Shown in pieces: positions 49,354 to 58,008 of a stretch of 64,000 nt of DNA. How positions within the stretch are numbered: the first letter of the stretch is position 1; every line of letters starts with the position of its first letter. The position numbers and the translations under genes were made by a program. The notes beneath the pieces are model-generated. The model ran no database searches, was not told where the DNA came from, and was given only the letters and a program-made list of their open reading frames with translations. This DNA is from Candidatus Defluviilinea proxima (GTDB lineage Bacteria > Chloroflexota > Anaerolineae > Anaerolineales > Villigracilaceae): NCBI GenBank assembly GCA_016721115.1, contig JADKIW010000001.1, positions 821,501 to 885,500 of the forward strand, read 5' to 3'.

Positions 49354-49932
49354 TCAGGCCGGTTCTCCAAACACAACCTTGTCATCCACCATCGAAGTAA
49401 TGCACGCCAACGAGTGGATCGGCACACCGAGCGGCTTGAGGGAGTCACGACCGCCTTCGAAGAGTTTCTCAATCAAGGCGCCGATGCCTACCACCTTCGA
49501 GCCTGAAGCTTCTGCCAAACGGACAAGCCCCAGAATGGTCTGTCCGCTGGCGAGGAAATCATCAATGATCAAAACCTTCTCGCCACCCGCCAGATATTCG
49601 GGTGAAACGATCAGTTCCACCATGCGGCCCTTGGTGTGCGAGGGCGCAAGGGTCAGGTACACCTGATCAGGCATCGTCACCGGCTTGTGCTTACGAGCAT
49701 ACACCACCGGCAAACCGAGATGCACCGCCGTGGTCACCGCCGGGGCAATGCCCGAGATTTCGGCGGTCAAGATCTTCGTTGCACCAACCGAAGCGAAAAG
49801 CCGCGCAAATTCCCTTCCGCAGGCATCCATTAAAAGGGGGTCCACTTGATGGTTGACAAAGCTATCAACCTTCAAGATTCCCCCGCTAAGGACGTGTCCG
49901 TCCTTCAAAATACGATCTTCGAGTAACTTCAC
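49354..49932 (-). CDS. xpt: Xanthine phosphoribosyltransferase
   Basis: 192 aa, standard Xpt length. Salvages xanthine to XMP. Motifs: LKVDSFVNHQVDPLLM near the start, ILTAEISGIAPA, PVVYARKHKP, and the PRPP-binding loop VLIIDDFLASGQT. Start: GTG 49932 with GGAGG just upstream; this gives MKLLEDRILKDGHVL, as in other Xpt. The longer frame from 50001 is rejected. No purine riboswitch is recognised in the 180-bp leader; TACAAT and TTGCGT at about 49970-49995 form a plausible promoter. Confidence 0.95.
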   Translation of the reverse strand: MKLLEDRILKDGHVLSGGILKVDSFVNHQVDPLLMDACGREFARLFASVGATKILTAEISGIAPAVTTAVHLGLPVVYARKHKPVTMPDQVYLTLAPSHTKGRMVELIVSPEYLAGGEKVLIIDDFLASGQTILGLVRLAEASGSKVVGIGALIEKLFEGGRDSLKPLGVPIHSLACITSMVDDKVVFGEPA

Positions 49933-50098
49933 AACTGCCTCCAGAGCAGACAAATTTCGGACATTGTACAACGCCGGGGGTGTAAACGCAACCGGCAACA
50001 AATTCCGGTAAACAGACTCTGTAACAAACTCACAGGATAGAGCAAACGCGTCGCTTTTGTACGCAAATCCGCGAAAGAGGCCGTTGATAGGGCTGTGT

Positions 50099-50104
50099 TA
50101 GAAT
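50099..50104 (+). promoter_or_regulatory. TAGAAT box before maf
   Basis: TAGAAT ends 8 nt before GTG 50113; no Shine-Dalgarno is visible. Confidence 0.45.
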
Positions 50105-50112
50105 CTTCACCC

Positions 50113-50769
50113 GTGAACCTGATCCTTGCTTCCAACTCACCCCGCCGCAAGCAATTGCTTGCACTCACAGGCTGGAACTTTATCGTCTCTGCCGCCAACG
50201 TGGACGAGAGCGTAGTGGAGAACGAATCGCCCGCGAATTACGTCTTAAGGCTTGCAGAAAAAAAAGCGCGCGCCATCCAAGCGAATACAGACCAGATCAT
50301 TCTCGCATCTGATACCACCGTGGTGGATGGACTCACCATCCTCGGCAAACCCGAGGATAAAGACGAAGCCATAACCATGTTGACTCGCCTGCGCGGACGT
50401 ACGCATCAAGTCTACACCGGGGTTGCCCTGCTTCGAGTGAGCGACGGCCACATCCTGACCGATCTCTGCGTTACCGACGTGCCCATGCGCAACTACTCCG
50501 ATGAAGAGATCCGTGCCTATGTTGCCACCGGCGACCCGCTCGATAAAGCCGGCGCATATGCCATCCAACACCCAGACTTTCGTCCCGTTGCCAGTATGGC
50601 AGGTTGCTATGCTGGCGTCATGGGCTTACCATTGTGTCACGTCGTAAAAATGATGCGTCAACTGGACATCCAGCCTAATGCGGATGTACCATTGAACTGT
50701 CAGAAACTATTGGAATATGATTGTCCTGTGTTTAATACAATTTTGGAATCCGGGAGTTCACTCCTATAG
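50113..50769 (+). CDS. maf: Maf-family nucleotide pyrophosphatase
   Basis: 218 aa. Maf signatures: LILASNSPRRKQLLALTG at the N-terminus, ADTT-type SDTTVVDG, LGKP, RLRGRTHQVYTGVAL, and DKAGAYAIQ. Hydrolyses non-canonical or canonical nucleoside triphosphates, with proposed roles in division arrest. GTG 50113 gives an N-terminus matching the family; the upstream GTG 50095 would precede the likely transcription start. Divergent from xpt. Confidence 0.9.
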   Translation: MNLILASNSPRRKQLLALTGWNFIVSAANVDESVVENESPANYVLRLAEKKARAIQANTDQIILASDTTVVDGLTILGKPEDKDEAITMLTRLRGRTHQVYTGVALLRVSDGHILTDLCVTDVPMRNYSDEEIRAYVATGDPLDKAGAYAIQHPDFRPVASMAGCYAGVMGLPLCHVVKMMRQLDIQPNADVPLNCQKLLEYDCPVFNTILESGSSLL

Positions 50770-50813
50770 TTCGGCCAGCAATCTGGTCGATTCCAAAGCA
50801 TGAAAGGTAAAGA

Positions 50814-53060
50814 ATGAAATTATTACATTGGTTAAATCTTTTAGTGATCATGGCATTCCTGAGCGCATGTGGATCAAGTGGCTCAGGAGGCAATAATCCT
50901 CTCCCCATTATTCAACCCACTAGCACATCCTCCCTGCCAAATCCCGGCGTGACAATCGTCCCTGCGCCAGACCCGATTGTCGCATTGAAATCCTATCTCG
51001 ATGCGTATAAGGCTGATGATTACAACGCCATGTATGCGCTCATCAGCAAGGTGACACAGGATACCGTCACTCTCGAAGATTTTGCCAAACGCAACCGCGA
51101 TGCCCTGAACTCCATGAGTGCCGGTTCATTCGATTACGAAGTCTTGTCATCACTGGTCAACCCATATGCCGCAGAGGTCGCCTACAAAGTGACCTATCAC
51201 ACCGCACTGGTCGGCGATATTACACGCGATATCATCGCTCGTTTTGCACTGGAAAATAACGAGTGGAAACTGCAATGGGACGACTCGCTCATCCTGCCGG
51301 AACTAGCGGGTGGCAACGTCCTGAAAATGGATTACAACATCCCATCTCGCGGCAACATCTACGATAAAGATGGCGACGTGATCGTAGCACAGACCGATGC
51401 CTACGCATTCAGCATCATTCCAGGCAATATCACCAACGACAGTTACAACACCATCCTATCCGAAGCTTTGAGATTGTGTGGCACAGATCCACAAGTGTTG
51501 GCAGAGAAGATCCAAAACACACCGGCCTTATATCCCATCCCTTTATGTGGAGCTTCAGAACAAGAATCAGCCCGCATCCGAACCATTTCTCCCGCAGGCC
51601 TGCAATGGACCACCTATAATTCGCGCTACTATTTCGATCAGGGCGCTAGTTCCAACATCGTAGGGTATACACAATTGATCTCACCAGAGAACGTCGATAA
51701 ATATCGCCGTCTTGGGTACGATGGCAGTGAACGTGTAGGTTCAGCTGGTATTGAACAGTGGGCCGAAGACTATCTCGCCGGTCAACATGGTGGCACCTTA
51801 TATGTTGTCAAACCATCTGGCGAGACTGTCACACGTGTGGGTGAAAGCGCCCCCAAGCCATCAGATTCCGTTTACCTGACGATCGACCAAAACCTGCAAT
51901 ACTATGCAAAACAGGCATTAAACGGTTTCACCGGCGCAGCAGTTGTGATCGAGGTCAATACAGGGCGCGTGCTTGCCATGGCATCCTCTCCTGGATATGA
52001 TGCAAATATTTTTGATGCAAATAACCCAAACGCTTCCATCACGGAGTTAGTACCTGGATCACTTCTCAACCGCGCCGCACAGGGACAATATCCGCTGGGC
52101 TCGGTCTTCAAGATCATCACCATGGCGGCTGGTATGGAAAGCGGATTGTTCACCCCGGAAACCGCTGTCAACTGCGAATATACATGGGACAAATTACCAG
52201 ACCAGATCCGTCACGATTGGACATGGCAACATTGTCAGGATCGTCTTGCCTCTGGCAGAGAATGTAATACCAGCGACAGCCAACCATCCGGACTTCTCAC
52301 TTTACCGGAAGGACTCATGCGGTCCTGCAATCCCTATTTCTGGACGATTGGTTTAACACTGTACCAGAATAACCGCTCCAACGATATCGCCAATATGGCG
52401 CGCAACTTTGGTTTGGGCCAACCCACCGGCATTACGCAGGTCCCCGAAGAAGCTGGGCAGATCATTGACCCACCAACCGACATTGACGTGGTCAACATGT
52501 CCATTGGGCAGGGCGATATGAGAGTCACTCCTTTACAAGTAGCATCTTTCATCGCGGCATTAGGCAATGGCGGGACGTTATATCGTCCACAACTGGTGGA
52601 AAAGATCGAGCCAGTGGATGGAGGCCCAGTTACTCAGATCTTCAAGCCAGAAGCCCGCGGCACATTGAATGTTCAACCCTTCCGCTTGGAAACCATCAAA
52701 GAGGCTATGATCAACGTTGTACAGGACTCGCGTGGTACTGCTAACTTCCGTTTGCGCGGAATGTCGATCCCTGTGGCAGGAAAAACCGGCACAGCTGAAT
52801 CCGGCAATGGTTTGCCTCACGCCTGGTTCGCAGGCTATACCATGGCCAGCGACTCTACCGGTCTACCAGATATTGCTGTTGCCGTTATTCTGGAAAACCA
52901 AGGTGAAGGTTCAGATTGGGCGGCACCGGTCTTCCGCTCCATTGTTGAAACTTATTACTATGGCAGTCCGCAAAGTCGTCCGTGGTTTGGACCTATCGGC
53001 GGCCCGCTGTACACACCAACCCCGCTGGGCGGCATCCCAACCAAGACGCCGAAGCCATAA
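50814..53060 (+). CDS. Penicillin-binding protein (class B transpeptidase), lipoprotein
   Basis: 748 aa. Signal peptide with lipobox LSAC (Cys19), instead of the usual membrane anchor. An NTF2-like MecA_N-type domain (about 53-165) is followed by the dimerisation domain and transpeptidase. Active-site motifs: S430-x-x-K433 (SVFK), S504-C-N506, K657-T-G659. Cross-links peptidoglycan by D,D-transpeptidation. The tail is Pro/Thr-rich. Architecture resembles PBP2a/PBP3-like low-affinity enzymes, but beta-lactam affinity cannot be read from sequence. Start: ATG 50814 with GAAAGG upstream. Confidence 0.9.
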   Translation: MKLLHWLNLLVIMAFLSACGSSGSGGNNPLPIIQPTSTSSLPNPGVTIVPAPDPIVALKSYLDAYKADDYNAMYALISKVTQDTVTLEDFAKRNRDALNSMSAGSFDYEVLSSLVNPYAAEVAYKVTYHTALVGDITRDIIARFALENNEWKLQWDDSLILPELAGGNVLKMDYNIPSRGNIYDKDGDVIVAQTDAYAFSIIPGNITNDSYNTILSEALRLCGTDPQVLAEKIQNTPALYPIPLCGASEQESARIRTISPAGLQWTTYNSRYYFDQGASSNIVGYTQLISPENVDKYRRLGYDGSERVGSAGIEQWAEDYLAGQHGGTLYVVKPSGETVTRVGESAPKPSDSVYLTIDQNLQYYAKQALNGFTGAAVVIEVNTGRVLAMASSPGYDANIFDANNPNASITELVPGSLLNRAAQGQYPLGSVFKIITMAAGMESGLFTPETAVNCEYTWDKLPDQIRHDWTWQHCQDRLASGRECNTSDSQPSGLLTLPEGLMRSCNPYFWTIGLTLYQNNRSNDIANMARNFGLGQPTGITQVPEEAGQIIDPPTDIDVVNMSIGQGDMRVTPLQVASFIAALGNGGTLYRPQLVEKIEPVDGGPVTQIFKPEARGTLNVQPFRLETIKEAMINVVQDSRGTANFRLRGMSIPVAGKTGTAESGNGLPHAWFAGYTMASDSTGLPDIAVAVILENQGEGSDWAAPVFRSIVETYYYGSPQSRPWFGPIGGPLYTPTPLGGIPTKTPKP

Positions 53061-53071
53061 TCCTTACAAAC

Positions 53072-53104
53072 AAACTTCGGAAGTCTTGAAGACTTCCGAA
53101 GTTT
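53072..53104 (+). terminator. Hairpin terminator after the PBP gene
   Basis: 14-bp perfect stem AAACTTCGGAAGTC (53072-53085) / GACTTCCGAAGTTT (53091-53104). Its right arm runs to 15 nt before the rsgA start. Confidence 0.78.
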
Positions 53105-53118
53105 ATACGGATACTTAT

Positions 53119-54027
53119 TTGACCAACGAAACAACATTACAAGGCCTGATCATCAAAGCCCAGTCTGGTTTCTTTACAGTAGAGACCCGGCAGGGCTTTG
53201 TTATTTGTCAATTACGAGGCAAACTCAAACAGGGACGTGCCACCGGCGACATCGCCGCCCTTGGGGATAAAGTTAGGATCACAGTTTTAGAGGATAAGAG
53301 CGGGGTGATAGAAGAGGTCGAAGAGCGCAAGCAGGCTATCGTTAGGTTAGACCCGAGGCCACAAGGCATCTATCAACAAGTCTTGCTGGCAAATGCTGAT
53401 CAAGCTGTCTTCGTATTCGCATGCGCACATCCGCATCCCAAGTTAAGAATGCTGGATCGTTTCCTTGTCATCGCTGAGAAACAAAAAGTCCCGCCGATCA
53501 TCGTGGCAAACAAAATTGATCTTGTTGAAAACGCAAAAGAACTTTTTGGTTTATACGAATCGATCGGGTATCGCGTCATCTACACTTCAACACAAAACGT
53601 CACAGGCATTGAAGAATTGCACGACACATTGAAAAATAAAATTTCGGCGTTGGCTGGGCCAAGCGGCGTGGGTAAATCGAGTTTATTAAATGCGATACAA
53701 CCCGGGCTCGGGCTGGCTGTGAACGAGATCAGCAAAGTAATGGACAAGGGCCGCCATACAACCGTCACGCGTCAACTCTTTCCACTGGTAGATGGCGGAT
53801 ATGTGGCCGATACGCCGGGTTGGAAATCGCTTGCGTTATGGGATACAGAAGCAGTGGAAATGGAAGCGTATTTCCCCGAACTGCGTGAGCTTGTGCAGGG
53901 TTGTCAATTCAGCGATTGCACGCACACACACGAACCCAAATGTGCAGTGCTTGCGGCAGTGAAAGATGGGCGCGTACATCCCGAACGTTTCGATTCGTTT
54001 TTGCGATTGCGTGCGGGCCAAGAATAA
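53119..54027 (+). CDS. rsgA: Ribosome small-subunit-dependent GTPase A
   Basis: 302 aa. Circularly permuted GTPase: an OB-fold N-terminus, G4 NKID before G1 GPSGVGKSS and G3 DTPGW, then a C-terminal zinc-binding knuckle (C-x5-C-x-H...C). Late 30S assembly checkpoint factor. Start: TTG 53119 (LTNETTLQGLIIKAQ), the first start after the terminator hairpin; no ATG is available and upstream frame is intergenic hairpin and PBP overlap. Confident family, moderate start. Confidence 0.92.
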   Translation: MTNETTLQGLIIKAQSGFFTVETRQGFVICQLRGKLKQGRATGDIAALGDKVRITVLEDKSGVIEEVEERKQAIVRLDPRPQGIYQQVLLANADQAVFVFACAHPHPKLRMLDRFLVIAEKQKVPPIIVANKIDLVENAKELFGLYESIGYRVIYTSTQNVTGIEELHDTLKNKISALAGPSGVGKSSLLNAIQPGLGLAVNEISKVMDKGRHTTVTRQLFPLVDGGYVADTPGWKSLALWDTEAVEMEAYFPELRELVQGCQFSDCTHTHEPKCAVLAAVKDGRVHPERFDSFLRLRAGQE

Positions 54028-54061
54028 AGTCACTTCAAAAGTGACTGTCTCCTGTTAGAAT
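54028..54061 (+). promoter_or_regulatory. Hairpin and TAGAAT box between rsgA and holB
   Basis: AGTCACTT (54028-54035) and AAGTGACT (54039-54046) form an 8-bp hairpin after rsgA. TAGAAT at 54056-54061 ends 7 nt before ATG 54069, again giving a leaderless start. Confidence 0.55.
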
Positions 54062-54068
54062 TAAAAAC

Positions 54069-55058
54069 ATGAATTCAAATTGGGATTTGATCGGGCACGA
54101 GTGGGCAGTGGACATGTTGAAGAAACATGTTATCCACGAGACAACGCGCCATGCGTATCTTTTCTGTGGACCTCCCGGCCTGGGCCGCCGCACATTGGCT
54201 TTACGCTTCGCCCAAGCCTTAAACTGCACGACCCCAGCTGAAGCAGGAATTCCCTGCGGAACCTGCCGCGATTGCAAAGGGATCCAATCCATGCAACACG
54301 CGGACCTGACCATTATCCAAGCCGACTCCGAAGGTGGGACGTTGAAAGTGGATCAGATCCGTGATTCACGCAAAACGTTGATCCTCAAACCGTACATGTC
54401 AAAGTTCCGTGTGGCGATGTTCCTGCGCTTTCAAGAAGCGAACGATAACGCCGCGAACGCCTTATTGAAAACTCTCGAAGAAGCGCCTTCGTATGCGGTT
54501 TTGATATTGACTGCCGATAACCCCGAACAATTATTACCGACCATTGTTTCAAGATGCGAAGTGTTACGATTGCGACCATTATCCTTTGACGAAGTGCAAA
54601 AGGGATTGGAAAATAAAGGAATAGAAAATAGCAGGGCGAAATTGATCGCACATATCTCGGGCGGACGGTTTGGGTATGCCTTACGCTTGATCGAAAACGA
54701 TGATCTTCTGGAAGCACGTGAAGAACGCCTGAACGATTTACTTTCCTTACTCCCTGCCTCACGCGTGGAAAAGTTCAAATATGCCGACAAATTATCGAAG
54801 GATAAAGACACCATGCGCCAGACGATCCTATTCTGGCAGTCCTATTGGCGTGATGTAATGTTGCGCACCGCCCAAGCCGATACTCCCCTCGTCAACGTGG
54901 ACCGCAACCTTGAGATCGAAGACCTGGCCGGGCAATTGGACTTATCCTCCGCACGCAAAGTAGTGGGAAATCTCGAAGATGTGCTCGAAAAAATGGACAA
55001 AAACGTCAATCCGCGCTTGCTGGCGGAAGTGTTGTTGATGGATTTACCGAAGGTGTAA
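54069..55058 (+). CDS. holB: DNA polymerase III delta' subunit
   Basis: 329 aa, AAA+ clamp-loader subunit. The P-loop is GPPGLGRR, with Arg in place of the catalytic Lys, so it probably does not hydrolyse ATP, as expected of delta'. A zinc module (C-TTPAEAGIP-CGTCRDC) lies at about residues 55-72. Later AAA+ motifs include EANDNAANALLKTLEEAP and VSRCEVLRLRP. Forms the clamp loader with delta and gamma/tau. Separate transcription suggested by the TAGAAT box. Confidence 0.9.
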   Translation: MNSNWDLIGHEWAVDMLKKHVIHETTRHAYLFCGPPGLGRRTLALRFAQALNCTTPAEAGIPCGTCRDCKGIQSMQHADLTIIQADSEGGTLKVDQIRDSRKTLILKPYMSKFRVAMFLRFQEANDNAANALLKTLEEAPSYAVLILTADNPEQLLPTIVSRCEVLRLRPLSFDEVQKGLENKGIENSRAKLIAHISGGRFGYALRLIENDDLLEAREERLNDLLSLLPASRVEKFKYADKLSKDKDTMRQTILFWQSYWRDVMLRTAQADTPLVNVDRNLEIEDLAGQLDLSSARKVVGNLEDVLEKMDKNVNPRLLAEVLLMDLPKV

Positions 55059-55065
55059 ACGTCAA

Positions 55066-55096
55066 TGTAGGGGCGGAGCAGTGCTCCGCCCCTACA
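55066..55096. repeat. Perfect REP palindrome of the GTAGGGGCG family
   Basis: TGTAGGGGCGGAGCA directly followed by GTGCTCCGCCCCTACA, a near-perfect 31-nt palindrome between holB and the DUF2277 gene. Confidence 0.85.
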
Positions 55097-55114
55097 CGAT
55101 TTAAGGAGAAATCT

Positions 55115-55324
55115 ATGTGCCGAAGCATCAAAACATTACGTAATGCAGAAATCCCTGCAACGGAGGAAGAGATCCGCGCGGCGGCGTTACAGTTCGTGAG
55201 AAAAGTGAGCGGGTATCGCAAGCCTTCCAAGGCCAATGAAGCGGCGTTTGAGAGGGCGGTGGAGGAAGTAACAGCAGCGACACAAAAGCTATTAGAGAAC
55301 ATACCTGCAAAAGTAATTGCGTAA
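55115..55324 (+). CDS. DUF2277 family protein
   Basis: 69 aa. The conserved start MCRSIKTLRN and helical body (ATEEEIRAAALQFVRKVSGY) are characteristic of DUF2277. Function unknown. Start: ATG 55115 with AAGGAG 7 nt upstream. Flanked by a REP palindrome and a terminator. Confidence 0.88.
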   Translation: MCRSIKTLRNAEIPATEEEIRAAALQFVRKVSGYRKPSKANEAAFERAVEEVTAATQKLLENIPAKVIA

Positions 55325-55344
55325 GTTTATTTTTATCTGAATCA

Positions 55345-55376
55345 AAAAAGTGGATGGCACGAGCCATCCACTTTTT
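55345..55376. terminator. Bidirectional terminator
   Basis: 14-bp perfect stem AAAAAGTGGATGGC (55345-55358) / GCCATCCACTTTTT (55363-55376). Serves the DUF2277 gene and the convergent ABC operon. Confidence 0.9.
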
Positions 55377-55377
55377 G

Positions 55378-56121
55378 TTACTCAATCGCCTCACGCAACT
55401 TTTTTGCAAGTACCCCGAAGTGCGGTGTATATCGAATATCATCTTTGCGCGGACGTGGAAGATCAACTTCCATGTCCATTTTTATTGTACCGGGGCGTTG
55501 GGTCAACACAAGAACACGGTCTGCCAGGAACAACGACTCGTTGATCGAATGGGTCACCATGATGACCGTCTTCTGTCGCATCTGCCAGATGCGCGATAAC
55601 TCTGTCCACATGCGTTCGCGGGTGAGAGCATCCAGCGAACCAAAAGGCTCATCGAGCAGAAGCAGGTCAGGGTCATGGATGAGGGCGCGCGCAATTGCCA
55701 CACGTTGCGCCATCCCACCTGAAAGATCACGCGGAAGCGAGTCCGCGAATCCTTGTAATCCCACAAGTTCGATCATCTCTTGTGCTTTGTCGCGCGCAGT
55801 TGCATTGTCCACATTTTTTACTTCAAGCGGAAGCATAATGTTCTCGGTCACGGTGCGCCATGGCATGAGGTTGGCCTGTTGAAAGACCATGCCCGTGGAT
55901 GGTTGTTCCCCGTGGCCGAATGTGAATGAACCCGATGTAGGTTGAATGAGTCCGGCAAGGATGCGCAAGAGAGTCGTTTTGCCTGAACCGGATGGCCCTA
56001 ACACACAAATAAACTCACGCGCCTGCACATTGAACGAGATATTTTTCAACGCGCGAAGACCGCCGTTCTCATCTGGGAAGACGGTGTTGATATTATGGAC
56101 GGTGAGGATGGGAGATGTCAT
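55378..56121 (-). CDS. ABC transporter ATPase of the FMN-riboswitch operon
   Basis: 247 aa. Walker A GPSGSGKT, Q-loop VFQQANLMPW, signature LSGGMAQR, Walker B DLLLLDEPF, H-loop VTHSI. Subfamily of nitrate/sulfonate/thiamine-precursor importers (SsuB/ThiZ-like). Third gene of the operon permease-binding protein-ATPase under the FMN riboswitch, so a riboflavin or flavin-precursor importer ATPase is inferred. Confidence 0.9.
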   Translation of the reverse strand: MTSPILTVHNINTVFPDENGGLRALKNISFNVQAREFICVLGPSGSGKTTLLRILAGLIQPTSGSFTFGHGEQPSTGMVFQQANLMPWRTVTENIMLPLEVKNVDNATARDKAQEMIELVGLQGFADSLPRDLSGGMAQRVAIARALIHDPDLLLLDEPFGSLDALTRERMWTELSRIWQMRQKTVIMVTHSINESLFLADRVLVLTQRPGTIKMDMEVDLPRPRKDDIRYTPHFGVLAKKLREAIE

Positions 56122-56144
56122 TTCGATTTTAGATTAAGGAAGTC

Positions 56145-56217
56145 AACAGGTACACAAGGAAACATGTAAACAGGTTCACAAGGAACTTGTCTACATGTCT
56201 ACGTGCCCACTTGTCTA
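56145..56217. repeat. Short degenerate repeats between ATPase and binding-protein genes
   Basis: Related units ACAGGTACACAAGGAA and ACAGGTTCACAAGGAA in direct order, followed by inverted relatives (CTTGTCTACATGTCTACGTG). Apparently a small palindromic repeat; the operon continues through it. Confidence 0.5.
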
Positions 56218-56222
56218 CATTC

Positions 56223-57203
56223 TCACGGAACAAATTGATTCGTAAACGCTTTACTCAAATCCTGCTTCTCTGGGATCAAACCCATATCGAGCAGAATATC
56301 CTGCATGTTCTCCCATGCTTTCGGGTCAGAATAACCAAGCCGATCCCCTTTCCACTGCTCGCTGGATGTAGCAAGGATCTGTTTTTGTAAATTCGCATCG
56401 AGATCAGCAAAGTTCGGAATATGCGCTTCGCTTAATTTAAATGCTTCGTCGGGATTTGCGATCGTATCGGCAACGCCTTTCAAGAACGCTCCCACAAACG
56501 CACGCACGAGCTCGGGGTTCTCGTTCACAACTTTCTCACTCGCTAAAACTCCATTTGCCGCAAGGTGGGCATAATCCGCCACACGGATCTCGGTCACGGG
56601 GATGCCACGCGCATGCAATTGGATCGGCTCGTTCGCTGTATACCCAACCACAATATCCTGCCCACCAGAAACCATCAACTCCACCTGATTGAAACCGATC
56701 GCTTCGAGCGTCACATCTTTTTCGGTCAACTTGCCTGCATTCAACAGCGCGCGCAAACCGATATAGTTCGCGCCAAACAAACCGGGCAAACCGATCTTTT
56801 TTCCCTTCAAATCCTGTGGCACGATCACATTCGCATCACTCTTCGCCACCACTGAAACAGGGTATTGTTGATACCAAGCCATCACATACGTCACAGGCAA
56901 GCCTTGCGCGCGCGCCAACAACACCTGCTCGCCAGAGACCACCGCGAACGGCAACTCACCGGCCCCCACCAGCGCAACACCATCGGTCTCGAATTTGTAA
57001 TCGAACTCAACTTCGATACCTGCATCCTTGAAATATCCTTTTTCGACAGCGACATATAGCGGCGCGAATTGGATGTTAGGGATATACCCAAGCGGTAAGC
57101 GGATCTTCGTCAACGTGCCCGCTTCATTCGTGGACTTCGGGCTGGTACACCCCGAAAGAACGAGTGCCACCCCAAGCATGATCAAAACTATCTTACGAAA
57201 CAT
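56223..57203 (-). CDS. ribY: ABC transporter substrate-binding lipoprotein (ThiY/NMT1-like), riboflavin uptake
   Basis: 326 aa. Signal peptide MFRKIVLIMLGVALVLSGC with lipobox LSGC. The mature domain is of the NMT1/SsuA/ThiY type (LPLGYIPNIQFAPLYVAVEK ... DAGIEVEFDYKFETDGVALV ... VVSGEQVLLARAQGLP). Located downstream of an FMN riboswitch and permease, matching the RibXY-type riboflavin transporter described in Chloroflexi; the gene symbol follows that system and is inference. Start: ATG 57203, GGAG at good spacing; an upstream in-frame start at 57227 is rejected. Confidence 0.85.
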   Translation of the reverse strand: MFRKIVLIMLGVALVLSGCTSPKSTNEAGTLTKIRLPLGYIPNIQFAPLYVAVEKGYFKDAGIEVEFDYKFETDGVALVGAGELPFAVVSGEQVLLARAQGLPVTYVMAWYQQYPVSVVAKSDANVIVPQDLKGKKIGLPGLFGANYIGLRALLNAGKLTEKDVTLEAIGFNQVELMVSGGQDIVVGYTANEPIQLHARGIPVTEIRVADYAHLAANGVLASEKVVNENPELVRAFVGAFLKGVADTIANPDEAFKLSEAHIPNFADLDANLQKQILATSSEQWKGDRLGYSDPKAWENMQDILLDMGLIPEKQDLSKAFTNQFVP

Positions 57204-57225
57204 GAAAATCTCCTTTATCGTTTTC

Positions 57226-57253
57226 ACGTTCGAACGTTTAAACGTTCGAACGT
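57226..57253. repeat. Perfect 28-bp palindrome over the permease stop codon
   Basis: Two-fold symmetric sequence centred on GTTTAAAC (57236-57243), arms ACGTTCGAACGTTT / AAACGTTCGAACGT. It includes the permease stop codon (57238-57240) and part of the gap to the binding-protein gene. Confidence 0.85.
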
Positions 57254-57996
57254 TCTTGCCACTTCAAAAACTTATTTTCCAACAATCGCACAATCCCATA
57301 TAACATCAAGGCCAAAGCGACCAGAGTAAATACGGCCACGAACACCATCGGTGTATCGTATTGGAAGTCACCCAACTGTAACAGATACCCCAATCCCTCG
57401 CGTGCGCTGACGAGTTCGCCCACGATCGCACCGATCACCGAAAGCGTTGCGCCGATCCGCAAGCCACCGAGGAAAACCGGCAAAGAAGCAGGCACCTCGA
57501 CCTTCAATAAAATTTGCGTCCGCGAGGCATGGAGTGAGTTCATCAGATCATATAACGCTATCGGCACGGCTCTCACACCAACGATTGTATTCACCAACAC
57601 CGGGAAGAACACGATCAACGAACAAATGACAACCTTCGAAAGGATTCCATCTCCGAGCCAGATGACAAGCAATGGAGCAATTGCCACTACCGGTATCGCC
57701 TGGCTCGCCACCAGATACGGCGATACGGCTTTCTCCAACGAGCGCGATTTAGCCAGTACATATCCCACACAAGTCGCGAATAAAACCCCAACGAGAAGCC
57801 CCAACACGATCTCAAGGAATGTTACCCCGGCATGATAGGGCAGGCTCCCGTCACTGATGGATTTGAGGAAACGCGTCCATACGCTGAGCGGAGATGGCAG
57901 AATGAAGTTCGGAATGCCGCTATAACGCGTGAGTAGAAACCATCCGAGTAGGAAGGTGATGGTGGAGAGGAGGATGGGAGTGTATCGTTTGATCAT
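57238..57996 (-). CDS. ribX: ABC transporter permease (RibX/SsuC-like), riboflavin uptake
   Basis: 252 aa, about six helices. BPD_transp_1 domain with EAA loop (MNSLHASRTQILLKVEVPAS-LP). First gene after the FMN riboswitch and two terminators. Start: ATG 57996 (MIKRYTPILLSTITFLLGWF); the open frame runs upstream through the CATTGCGAG repeat and is rejected. Flavin-related cargo is inferred from the riboswitch; the family also transports sulfonates, nitrate and pyrimidine precursors. Confidence 0.87.
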   Translation of the reverse strand: MIKRYTPILLSTITFLLGWFLLTRYSGIPNFILPSPLSVWTRFLKSISDGSLPYHAGVTFLEIVLGLLVGVLFATCVGYVLAKSRSLEKAVSPYLVASQAIPVVAIAPLLVIWLGDGILSKVVICSLIVFFPVLVNTIVGVRAVPIALYDLMNSLHASRTQILLKVEVPASLPVFLGGLRIGATLSVIGAIVGELVSAREGLGYLLQLGDFQYDTPMVFVAVFTLVALALMLYGIVRLLENKFLKWQERSNV

Positions 57997-58008
57997 AATT
58001 GTTAATTC

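Noticed and set aside
49933..50112. Purine riboswitch upstream of xpt
   Set aside because: The conserved purine aptamer blocks were not found in the leader; only a plausible promoter is seen.
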